Shown here: positions 12,425 to 21,795 of the stretch, one piece after another
Position numbering within the stretch: position 1 is the first letter of the stretch
How the letters are laid out: each line of letters begins with the position of its first letter
Origin: Paraglomus occultum
Lineage: Eukaryota > Glomeromycota > Glomeromycetes > Paraglomerales > Paraglomeraceae
Direction of reading: 5' to 3'
DNA: 39,099 nucleotides
NCBI GenBank assembly: GCA_910592205.1
Contig: CAJVPJ010000156.1
Coordinates: forward strand, 1-39,099
Notes under the pieces: generated by a model
The model's database searches: none
The model's input: only the letters and a program-made list of their open reading frames with translations
What the model was told of the DNA's origin: nothing
Made by a program: the position numbers and the translations under genes

Positions 12425-13764
12425 TCCAATTTGTTAAACGTCTTTATTTTCGCTCGTTTCGAATGATACAGATGGAATGGGACGGCAAAGGATGTGTCCG
12501 TTCTTAGGAATTAATTTGCCGTTATTGAAGCATGGTAACACAGACGATTCTATTAGTTATTCGAATGATACAAACGTCCCGCAGGTTAAAGTTGGGCAGA
12601 CAATCATCGTGATACAAACGGAGTTATCCAACCGACATTTTTTATGTCCCTGATTTTCTTTTGTCCCACATGAGGATACACAAATAGGGTGGCGAATAGA
12701 ACAGCTTCTTTTACACAAACGGTTAAAAATTTTCATTAATGCGCCATTAGTGATCTTCCCAAATTTGGTGGGATCATACTAACGTTTGGGCATTAATTTT
12801 AAAACTTAATGCTCTGTTTAGCTACTTTTGGCAATAGAGTACATAACGCATCACATACAAACCTTTGTAACCATGCCGATCTTCACTCACTAGTGTTTAC
12901 AAACGCTTCTCGTCCTGTGAGATCAACATTGGTAAATCTATTGTTACAATAAACGTCTTCACGCATACCATTGCATTCAAGCGTTATTGTTTGTGCTGCT
13001 AGTATCAATCAATGTTCGCTCTTTTTAGGACGTAATTCCTTTTTATCAGCACAAACATAGTAATGCCAATAGGAGCAAAATTTATACACCCAACGGTAGA
13101 AATAATAAACCCTCCAAATGCTACGATTTTGACGGCAAAAAAAAAAGTCTTTTTTAAGTCGGACAAATTAACGTTATAAATCGAATTTATTTTAACTAAG
13201 CTTGCAATGGGTTATTATTATGCTGCTTGATAAAAAAGTTTATAATTACATTACTACTATTCTTACTTTGATAACATTTTAAACCAATATATAGTCAATA
13301 ATCAAAGTGACGATTTAATCAAATAAGTTACTGATTTCAGATTTCCGCATTGGCAGTAATAATTATGTTATCCATTTATCTAATGAGCAAAGTGGTCACT
13401 TTGGGCTAATTGAATGAATTAACTGAAGAGATGTCGCTTATAGCGCCGGCAGTTCTTGGTTATGATGGCAGAACTTGTTTCTGTACTACCTCACGTATTC
13501 AATGCGGAGTGTGAGATAGTAAAAGAGTTATCTTGGAAATAAAATAATGTGTTTGTTTGTAATCAACATCGTGCAGTGACATTTACACAACATAAACATA
13601 GATGTGCGCCTTTCCTTTTTAGAAGACATAATTTATACCCCCAACCAGAAATGGCACTTATATTAACATTGGTGATCATTTGTGTGACTACTCGGCCGAC
13701 CCCGTTCGTTCATATATAAAAACCTTGTATGCCATTGTCCGTAGGCTTAAATTCGCCCAGCGCC
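12425..13764. other. intergenic between the divergent channel and kinase genes
   Basis: No exon is supported. This 1.3-kb gap separates two divergently transcribed genes and should hold both promoters. Two weakly similar patches containing TTTATAC.CCCAAC are seen near 13081 and 13633; they may be remnants of one repeat. Confidence 0.4.
13713..13722 (+). promoter_or_regulatory. TATA-like box of the choline/ethanolamine kinase gene
   Basis: TATATAAAAA lies 52 bases before the chosen ATG at 13765. The position suits a gene with a very short 5' leader and favours the ATG at 13765 over the in-frame ATG at 13729. Confidence 0.4.
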
Positions 13765-15196
13765 ATGGCAAAGTTCAATAACAAGATTTCGATATCTCTC
13801 ATAACTGTCAGCTTCATCTCCCTGCCGTTAGTATTATTTCTCCGCAAGAAACTATCAATGCTTTCCAGACGCAAACGTGGGGAGATCCCACGAAGCGATA
13901 ATGCGCTTGAATTAACGTAGGTATCGCTACATATTACACTTTATGTATTACCACTTGCCTTCCTCTATCTCTTTTCACTTCCTAAAAAGTTTCATTCTGT
14001 ACTGTATCCGTTCTTTCCTTTCGATTGCCTCTAATCTTCCTTCTTAATTACGTTAGAAACCCCGAAAATACCGATGACATTCTCTCCTTCTTACGGAATG
14101 TTTTACCCGGTTGGTCTGATGTCAAAACCGCTGAAATAAAGAGAGTTTCGGGTGCTCTGACAAATAGTGTTTTCTTTGTCACTGCTTTGACAGAGACACC
14201 GAAGGCATCACCTCGAAAAATTCTCTTACGGGTATACGGAACTGGAGCTGACCAGGTTATAGACCGAGAAAGGGAACTTAAGTTCCTCGAAATGCTGGGT
14301 TCGCTCAACATCGGGCCTTCGATCTTGGCCTTATTTCAGAATGGTAGGGTGGAACAATTTCTGCCCTCACGGACCCTCACCAACCAAGATATACGAAACC
14401 AAGAAACTTCTCGCCAAATTGCTCGCTTAATAGCACGGCTTCATTCGAACGTTCCTGGACCCTCAACCAAGGACGTTGTACCTGAAGTGTGGGCGAACAT
14501 AAACAAGTGGTACGACATAGCCGTCAAGCTGACGACCACTGAAATGAGAGAGGCGAGTATCGAGATACTGAATTTGGACGCCCTTCGGGACGAGATCAAT
14601 GAGCTTAGGCATTATGTTGATATGTTAGATTCACCGATTGTGTTCTCTCACAACGACGTAAGTATACTTTGTTGTATACGTTGTTTCTATCTCGATATTT
14701 GCCAATATTAAGTCTCGATCTCTTCAACATATCACAGGCACAGTGCGGGAATTTTCTCCGCCTTACGGACGGGACCAACGAACTAGTAATAGTAGACTTC
14801 GAATATAGTGGTTATAACTACCGCGGCTTCGACCTCGCAAATCATTTTTGCGAGTGGGCGTATGATTATCATTCGGAGGAACCGCATAAAATGAAGCCCG
14901 ACCTCTACCCTACAATCCTCGAACAGAACAATTTCCTCCGCGCCTACCTCGAGGTCGAAAAGAAATCAAGAAACGACAAAATAGAAGTGGAATTGGCACA
15001 GAGGAGATTAGAGTGCGATGTCTTCTCACTTACAAGCCATGTATTGTGGGGACTGTGGGGAGTTCTCCAACACTACCAGAGTCAGATACCATTTGAGTAT
15101 CTGCCGTATGCCGCTGGTAGGCTGGAGGAATTTCGACGGGTGAAAGAGGGGATTTATAAACAATTAATAGAAAGTCGGGGACAATCAAGCCAATAA
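13765..15196 (+). CDS. choline/ethanolamine kinase with N-terminal membrane anchor
   Basis: The enzyme phosphorylates choline or ethanolamine, the first Kennedy-pathway step to phosphatidylcholine or phosphatidylethanolamine. Three exons (13765-13916, 14057-14657, 14738-15196) give 403 aa. Motifs seen are ILLRVYGTG (nucleotide-binding strand with the ATP-contact Arg), FSHNDAQCGNFL (Brenner HxDxxxxN-type loop, Asp near 251) and VDFEYSGYNYRGFDLANHFCEW-like residues (metal-binding Asp near 271), the family signature. The ATG at 13765 sits in a good GCCATGG context. Exon 1 encodes a hydrophobic stretch (about residues 8-26, ISISLITVSFISLPLVLFL) followed by a basic cluster, which is unusual because these kinases are normally soluble. 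Whether choline or ethanolamine is preferred cannot be read from sequence. Confidence 0.9.
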
Positions 15197-15719
15197 TCTA
15201 CCATAGTCGATTGACTCTTAATAATCAATCATTGTATTCTAGCCATGTTTATATAGAAGTAATAACTAATCACTGGAATAAAAGACGCTAACATTATTTG
15301 GATAGGAAAAGTAATTATATTGAGATCGAACCATGAATTCTTTACGAGTACGCCATAAGAAGATGCCTTTTGAACTATGTATGGCTTGATGATTTGACAG
15401 AACATTCACTTAATCTGATACAAGCATTTTCGCGAGTGGGGCGTATGCCATCATACTCAGGAACCCCTCTAATCTTTACAATCCGCAAATATTTCTCAGC
15501 ACCTACCTCGGAACCAGAAGCGCACATTTTTGGAAGTCACATATGACAACTATAGTCGATTGTCCTAAGTACAACTGTTTGACAAGCAGATTGTAAAATG
15601 CAAAATGATTTAGTGCAAAGGTGTGTGCAACAAAATATTAATATCACGTGAAGATGTGATCACAATACCAAACTATATACTTGAGCCGCATAAATTTATA
15701 TACGTCTAATATTTTTCAA
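15197..15719. other. intergenic
   Basis: No gene is seen. A degenerate echo of the preceding kinase occurs near 15431-15520: GCGAGTGGG, then CATCATACTCAGGAACC and CTACCTCG repeat phrases from 14850-14955 with gaps. This suggests an eroded partial duplication of the kinase 3' exon. A TAAATTTATATA sequence near 15691 could serve the next gene. Confidence 0.4.
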
Positions 15720-17514
15720 ATGACTCCTTATTATCTTGGTATCGACGTAGGTACAGGCTCAGCCAGAGCTGCAATCATAGATTCTTCAGGAACTATCTGT
15801 GGTCTTGCTATTAACGACATCCAATTATGGAATCCTCGCGCTAACTATTATGAGCAATCAAGTGAAGATATTTGGTCGTCTGTCTGTCTAGCTGCCAAAG
15901 CAGCAATGGCGCAGTCAGGACTTAAGCCAGCAAACATCAAAGGGGTTGGATTTGATGGAACTTGTTCGTTAGTAGTGCTGGATAGATCAGGGAAACCAAT
16001 TTCCATTGATCCCGAAAGTAGTGATGGCGAAAATCATAGAAATATTATACTTTGGGCAGATCATAGAGCGGGAAAGCAGGCCGATAAGATTAATGCTACT
16101 GATCATGAAGTTTTAAAATATGTAGGGGGTAAAGTTAGTGTTGAAATGGAACTTCCTAAAATTTTATGGATAAAGGAAAATTTACAGGAAAGATGGAACA
16201 AGATTGGGTCTTTTTTTGATTTGCCAGGTATAATTTTTCAGTGATTTTCGGATTTGCATGCAATCGAATATATCGTCGCGTTATTTTAATTTATAATTTT
16301 TTTAACTACTTTTCCTTTCAGATTTTTTAACGTATCGTGCAACTGGAAATGCATCCCGTTCAATATGTTCATTAGCATGCAAGTGTGGATATGTTCCGCC
16401 AGATACTTCTGTATCACCCCAACAAGGTTGGCATGATGACTTCTTCCAGTCAATTGGACTCGCGGAATTCATTAATGAAAACTATTCCCGCATGAGCACT
16501 TCTCAAATATTCTCTGCTGGCCAGAAGGTTGCAGGGCTGAGTCAGTACGCAGCTAATGAACTTGGACTACTTGAAGGTACTCCAGTCAGCTCAGGTTTGA
16601 TTGACGCTTATGCTGGGATAGTCGGGACATTAGCGGCAAAGATACCGGGAGAATGTGGTAATATTCTTATGGAACAAAGACTAGCTGTGATTGCCGGTAC
16701 ATCATCTTGTCACATTCTCATGATAAATAGACCGCTTTTTGTTGATGGAGTCTGGGGTCCATATAGAGACGCTTTGCTAAGAGGTCATTGGTTAAATGAA
16801 GGTGGACAGTCTGCTACTGGAAAGCTAATAGATTGGATTATTGATACACATCCATTTAGCATTCAAGCCAAAACGTTGGCTGATGAGAAAGGAATTTCTA
16901 TTTACGATCTGTTAAATGAACACATAAATACTTTACAGAAACGGCAGAACTTACCATTCTCATCAAAACTCACCAAAGATCTTCATGTATATCCTGATTT
17001 CCATGGAAATCGTAGTCCATTGTCAGATCCAACTTTATGTGGAGCAATAGTTGGATTGACACTTGATGTCTCTCTTGATGCACTTGCATTACTCTATTAT
17101 TCTACATTGCAATCTATTGGGTACGGAACGCGTCATATTATTGAAGCTATGAATAACTCGGGACATAATATTAAATATTTGTACATGTCTGGAGGATTAT
17201 GCAAAAATGAGCTTTTTGTAAAGACAATGGCTGATGCTACTAAGTGTCCAGTTGTTCTGCCAAAGTATGTTGAGGCTAGTGTTGTAATTGGGGCTGCGAT
17301 ATGTGGAGCTAGTGCAAGTGAAGCAATGCCAATAGATGGAGACAAACGTACGACATTGTGGGATTTTATGGAAAGAATGAATGGGACTGGGCAGATAGTG
17401 GCTACTACTGCTATAAGTGATGAAATTGAATATAATGAGAGAAAGTACATGGTATATTTAAATATGTGGAAGGATCAGATACATTATCGTCATATAATAG
17501 AAGGGAAAAACTGA
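15720..17514 (+). CDS. FGGY-family carbohydrate kinase (D-ribulokinase-like)
   Basis: Two exons (15720-16227 and 16322-17514) give 566 aa. The start is the ATG beginning MTPYYLGIDVGTGSARAAI, so the N-terminal ATP-phosphate-1 loop (GIDVGTGSAR) is placed directly after the start as in the family. Other landmarks are GVGFDGTCSLVV, ILWADHRA, GLIDAYAGIVGT, IAGTSSCH, WLNEGGQSATGK, YPDFHGNRSP and the C-terminal MSGGLCKNELFVKTMADATKCPV signature. This subgroup (yeast YDR109C, human FGGY) phosphorylates D-ribulose or similar pentuloses. The cytosolic substrate is inferred from subgroup motifs only. No signal peptide or membrane segment is present. The single intron is 94 nt with a pyrimidine-rich acceptor. 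Confidence 0.92.
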
Positions 17515-17646
17515 CCCACAATTACAATATGGCAAAAATAAAAAGGTAGTCAATTTAGCTGAATGAATTAAATGCTTTTTACAATATTTTTTAATTGCTT
17601 TTGAAGATAAAAAATTGATTAAAACTCGTCTGGTGAACCAACATTT

Positions 17647-19945
17647 GGGGCAGACTGCAACAAAACCAAACAAAGTGAACATTCTGAAATGAGGGCTAAT
17701 TATGATGTGGCTGTAAATTGACCAAGGTGACTGATGACGTTTTGAAAAGTAATAACAGTGCTCATTCATAACTTATGGACTTGTTAATTTTAAAGTTCAC
17801 TTTATCATACCAGAATGTAAAATTAATATATATTAATATAGGATTATCTCTATATAAAAAAATATTAATATGAAACTAATTTACATCAAATCGACCATGG
17901 AACCCAAGAATTACAGCACCATTAGAAGTATTAGTATTTTAAAATAATAATTATTTCTTAATTTTAATCAATGTTATTTCTTATTTGCTTTAACTTCAAT
18001 TTGAGCAATATGTTGAGAAGTTAATTGTTCTAACTGAGTTTTTAATCTCTTGACTTCTTCTTTATAGTTGTCATTCTCTGCTTCTAATTGTTTAATCTGG
18101 TCTAATAACTCTTGTTTTGTCTTTTACTTCATTCTTTACATTTCTCTTGAAATTTGGCTACTTCTTCTCTTTCGTTTTCTAGTATTAGTATTAAGTAATT
18201 CATCATTCTCAATTTTTTTTACATTCCTATTAACACCAACATACTTGTCATTAACTTTAACACGACTCCTTATTTGGTTAACAGAGTTGTTATTTTTCCC
18301 ATAACTAGAACAAAAATTACAAGTATAATAATAAGTAGTATTTCTGAATTCTTTTTGCAATTTTAAGAGAGTATAATTTAATTTTTGTCAATGGGCTCGT
18401 TTCCATATCTTCCCATGAATGGTTTTTGTTCAAAAAGCAGGTAATCTTTATCCGATCCGTAGATGTTAAAAATTCCAACTAGAACGGTTCTTATAAATAC
18501 AGCGTATGAAGCTTCGTTTGTCCCAGAAACATCACCATATTAATATGCCTTATGCAAACGCTGATAAAAAAATCATTGAACATTTCGTTCTACAGTTACT
18601 AAAAAGGTCCAAAATAGCTGATCTTGAGATTCCTTGACAGTTTCATCAATAGCGTCTTCTATTTCAGTCATGTCTGCTTTCTCTATTAAGCTCATTTACC
18701 TTTGTAATAATGATAATAGGAAAATCATTGTACCCTGTCAACATCACTAACCTTGTTCGTATACTGGAAGTTCATTCATAGTATCGGCGTTAAGATGCAA
18801 CAGTTCAGAAACTTCAACGAATGTATAGCTGGAAAAAGCGCGTAACCCTGGAAAAAAAAAAGTTTTTTAACCATTTCTATATCAATATTAATGTTTGAGA
18901 AAACAAGTTTACTATGATCGAAAGATTACTATGGGTATTTTCTCGGTATTGAGCAAGTTATCTGTCAACAAGGTATCATTTGTCACAACCGTATCTTCTC
19001 CTCTTATTCTAAGATTTACTTCTACATGCTACTCCAAGTGATTGAAACCCAGATCTACAAAATAATCAAGTGGGGTTTGATTTGCTTTCTTTATATTGAT
19101 CGGAACAATTTTTGAGTCTTTTCCAAGTGAAATTTTTACATTGCAAGTCTTATCTATCAATTCAGTATAGAATAATAAAATAAATTGTTTGCTTCTTTTA
19201 TGCATAAGTTAGACACCAGAACGTGTGCTTATTACTATCCCCAACGCCCGAGTCACAAAGTTATTACCTGACTGAGCGACTTGAGCAGTCTTCTGCTTTT
19301 GCAGTTCTTTTAGAACGTTATACAAAGGCACAAGGAAGTCCTTTCCCTTCTTAAACCCAAGCTCGCCTTCAATTTCTTCACTTTAGCTTCAACTTCGGCT
19401 ACTTTTTCCCTCGATGGTTATCATGGTTGATTCTGCGGCGGAAAGATGATGCTTGCTGCGCGACGTGATCTAATACCGTGATATACTAACACTGATCAGT
19501 GGCTTAATCGATGCTTTTTTTTCATGACTAAAGAATGATCTTTGTTTATAGGTCGTTCGATCAGTGGAGGCCTTTTACGTTAAACTGCTTCCCTTTACTT
19601 TCTTCAAGTTTTCGTTTTTCTTCATGTGTTGGCATTAATGCTCGTTTGGTAGCTATGATTTTCCGTTCCTTTTGATAAATTTCATAAGTGATTTTTTCTT
19701 GAGAGTTTGAGTATCATTAATTTTAAAAACGTATAGCGCTTCCAATAGTGCTGTAATTCTTGGATTCCATAGTGGATTTAATGTAAATTAATTTCATTAA
19801 TATTTTTATATATTAATATAGATAATTTTATGGTTTATATTCATCACATTCTGGTTTGATAAAGTGAACATTAAAATTAACAACACTGTTATTACTTTTC
19901 AAAACGTCATCAGTCACCCTGTTCATTTTGTCTGCAGTCTGCCCC
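17647..19945. mobile_element. 2.3-kb element with long imperfect terminal inverted repeats
   Basis: The outer 13 bases GGGGCAGACTGCA at 17647-17659 recur inverted at 19933-19945. ATTT flanks both ends (17643-17646 and 19946-19949), a possible target duplication. Homology continues inward for about 220-300 bases: GTGACTGATGACGTTTTG and AAAGTAATAACAGTG, AGTTCACTTTATCA, an AATATTAAT tract and ATGGAA.CCAAGAATTACAG appear in both arms (plus strand 17897; minus strand 19770). The left arm has an extra insert near 17666-17725. The interior carries a decayed minus-strand gene. This is a TIR DNA-transposon-like or inverted-duplication structure; the transposase class is not identifiable. Some weaker similarity just outside the ends leaves the exact boundary open. 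Confidence 0.65.
17967..19770 (-). pseudogene. decayed multi-exon gene inside the inverted-repeat element
   Basis: Minus-strand fragments in order: MESKNYSTIGSAIRF (ATG at 19770), EEKRKLEESKGKQFN, EGELGFKKGKDFLVPLYNV, then CNVKISLGKDSKIVPINI, then EVSELLHLNADTMNELPVYE, DAIDETVKESQDQLFW, GTNEASYAVFIRTVLVGIFN, a segment with TYYYTCNFCSSYG, and a terminal heptad coiled coil (LLDQIKQLEAENDNYKEEV). Frames break repeatedly and a TAG interrupts the segment near 19030, so it is not intact. The GTNEASYAVF…LVGIFNIY segment recalls the restriction-endonuclease-like C-terminal region of large secreted/Crinkler-type families expanded in Glomeromycotina. That link is from memory of the pattern and is tentative. 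Confidence 0.5.
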
Positions 19946-20283
19946 ATTTGATAAATGGCTGATGTGGCTGAGGAATTGCTTTCGTTTGAATTAATTTTAA
20001 TTTTACAAATTGATCAAGATAAACTGACGAAGTTTTTATTTTGTATGAAGTGGTAGCACGATATGAAATAGATCCATTATTTTCAAGAACCAGTAGACTC
20101 TGCGTCACAAAGTCTGGAGGTTATATAGTAATATCGAGTTTGATATTTCATCTATTTTTGTTGTTCTACAAGTCACGGGTCTAGCGCGTAACGCGTTTTT
20201 GATGAATCAGTTTCTGTGTCCGCGATGTGGTGTGTAAAATTTAGCTTTTATCCAGCACAACAACCTCTCGCAATCTATGTCAT

Positions 20284-20807
20284 ATGCCCCTGTCATTGCT
20301 CTTGGATTCCCCGTCCAGAGGACTAAGGCTCAATCCCGGGTTCACTCTAGCTTCCGAGCTATTAGCAATGAATGGCAAGAATATTGCAAATAAAACGGCC
20401 ACAACCCCTTTCACCATACTTTGCACACCGGACATTGGCCTTTGGGAGGGTACGAAAATGATGCCGTTCGAGGCCGTTTCGATCTGTGCAAATTGAGGAG
20501 AAATTTCTGCGTCCGTAACTTTTCGAGGCTCACGCGACAGTCAAGATTTCCTCTTTTTAGCAGTATCTTTGGAAATGGGTACATGCCCCGAAGCAAATCC
20601 AAGCACGGCCGAGTTGGACGTACGCTAGAAATCATAAGAGCGTCGAAACGTTTACCTGCCTATTTGAACAGACAGGCTATAGCGCTCTTATCCGCTCTCG
20701 AAATCTCCAATGCGATATTCATGGAAATGACAAATACGCAAGTAGTCGATTCCACGAATGGGTTTGGTTCACTGACAACCACTTCGCCGACAAAAATTTG
20801 TCGGTGA
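20284..20807 (+). pseudogene. RNA-dependent RNA polymerase (QDE-1/RdRP family) relic
   Basis: In the plus-strand frame through 20622-20729 the protein reads TLEIIRASKRLPAYLNRQA then IALLSALEISNAIFMEM. This matches the RdRP segment that follows the conserved RPSM-K-F strand (…LEIVRWSK…YLNRQ.I.LLS.LGV…VF). Upstream, GC-rich open frames at 20284-20620 could be earlier pieces but carry no catalytic DxDGD, and frames are inconsistent. The family makes dsRNA for RNA silencing. Only about 36 residues are convincingly RdRP, so this is a relic, not a gene. GC content here is clearly above the flanks. Confidence 0.6.
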
Positions 20808-20820
20808 GATGGTTGTCGGT
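20771..20820. repeat. near-perfect 50-bp palindrome (hairpin)
   Basis: Two 24-base arms (20771-20794 and 20797-20820) are inverted copies matching at 20 of 24 positions with a 2-base loop. The inner ten bases per arm (ACCGACAAA-type core) pair almost completely. It could be a small foldback/MITE fragment or a hairpin-forming recombination scar at the end of the RdRP relic. Confidence 0.7.
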
Positions 20821-20829
20821 GAAATGAAC

Positions 20830-21339
20830 GTCTCTCATAGTCAATGCTATCGTAAATGCGGAGAAAAGCAACCGCGTGAAATACAAAGAGCGGTCAGTGA
20901 AGCGATGGCCGGTATTCTATGTAATTAAAACTTGAAGAGCAAACTGGATGCTAGACCTATGCTTGATATTAAGTTACCTATCATTCGAACGAGAGAGGCA
21001 ATGACCCCAATGATTTCCTGGTTGACGACCTCAACTGTGTGACATAGCTATTAGTCATTTTGGCCGGAGTTATATCTTTATCGCGGGATCAGACCATCGT
21101 CAGCAAGACGCGAAGTTCACAATGGAAAGACAGCTAGTGATGGCAGAATATTTAGAATTCGGGAGTCGTTGAGACGAAACGTAATCTAGAAAGGAAATCT
21201 AATTACTGAAGTCAAACTTTTTGTCTTGAGTGTATAAAGAAGTCATATTTACTGATATCATTTATATGGAAGTTAGAGGAGAAGTCTTTATATTTGGATA
21301 TTAATGTTGAATAAATTACAAGGTTTCAAGTCCATAGAT
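20830..21339. other. intergenic, eroded sequence
   Basis: No continuous coding frame is supported. The stretch 20830-21150 keeps the higher GC of the adjacent RdRP relic and may be further unrecognisable remnants. Confidence 0.35.
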
Positions 21340-21344
21340 ACTAA

Positions 21345-21557
21345 GTGAATGTAGATGCAAGTTTCAGCGTAATAGCAAAATATATTGCATTTAAACGAAA
21401 ACAGATTTACGATTATTCTTTCAAATCTTTCACCAGAAGAAGGTACTTGATGGTCTTCGAGTATGCGGACAATGGTTCGTTGCGCATGTTTATTGTTTAT
21501 GGCCGAGCTGTCATGACAAATCGGTTTTCCGTGCAATCGCCATATGTTTCTCTCTAA
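21345..21557 (+). pseudogene. protein-kinase N-lobe/hinge relic
   Basis: A plus-strand frame reads RRRYLMVFEYADNGSLRMF at about 21436-21492. This is the beta5-hinge-alphaD segment typical of tyrosine-kinase-like proteins (YxMVxEYAxxGSLRxxL). Only this segment is kept: no glycine loop, VAIK, HRD or DFG is found and the frame stops at 21555-21557. It is an isolated decayed exon. The family assignment is by recognition of the motif. Confidence 0.5.
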
Positions 21558-21795
21558 GTGCAAGCTCTGGTTCTGTTACAAGCTTATAGTATTTCACTCT
21601 CTATAATGCAAAAAACCCTCCGTGAATGTGTATATCCCCACATTATTGCCGGCAAAATCACGTTTCTAAGCGTTCTTTCCGTTTCAGTTAATATCCACGC
21701 GCTGTCAAAATTCTGTTGATCACTATCACGTGCAAGGAATAAAAAAATGTTGGGTGCTGGAATGTAAAAAATGTCAGTTGTTGTAATAATAAAAC

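Noticed and set aside
18068-18304. Plus-strand Leu/Ser/Phe-rich frame resembling a membrane protein
   Set aside because: It is the complement of the Lys/Glu-rich coiled-coil relic on the minus strand; the hydrophobic composition is a by-product.
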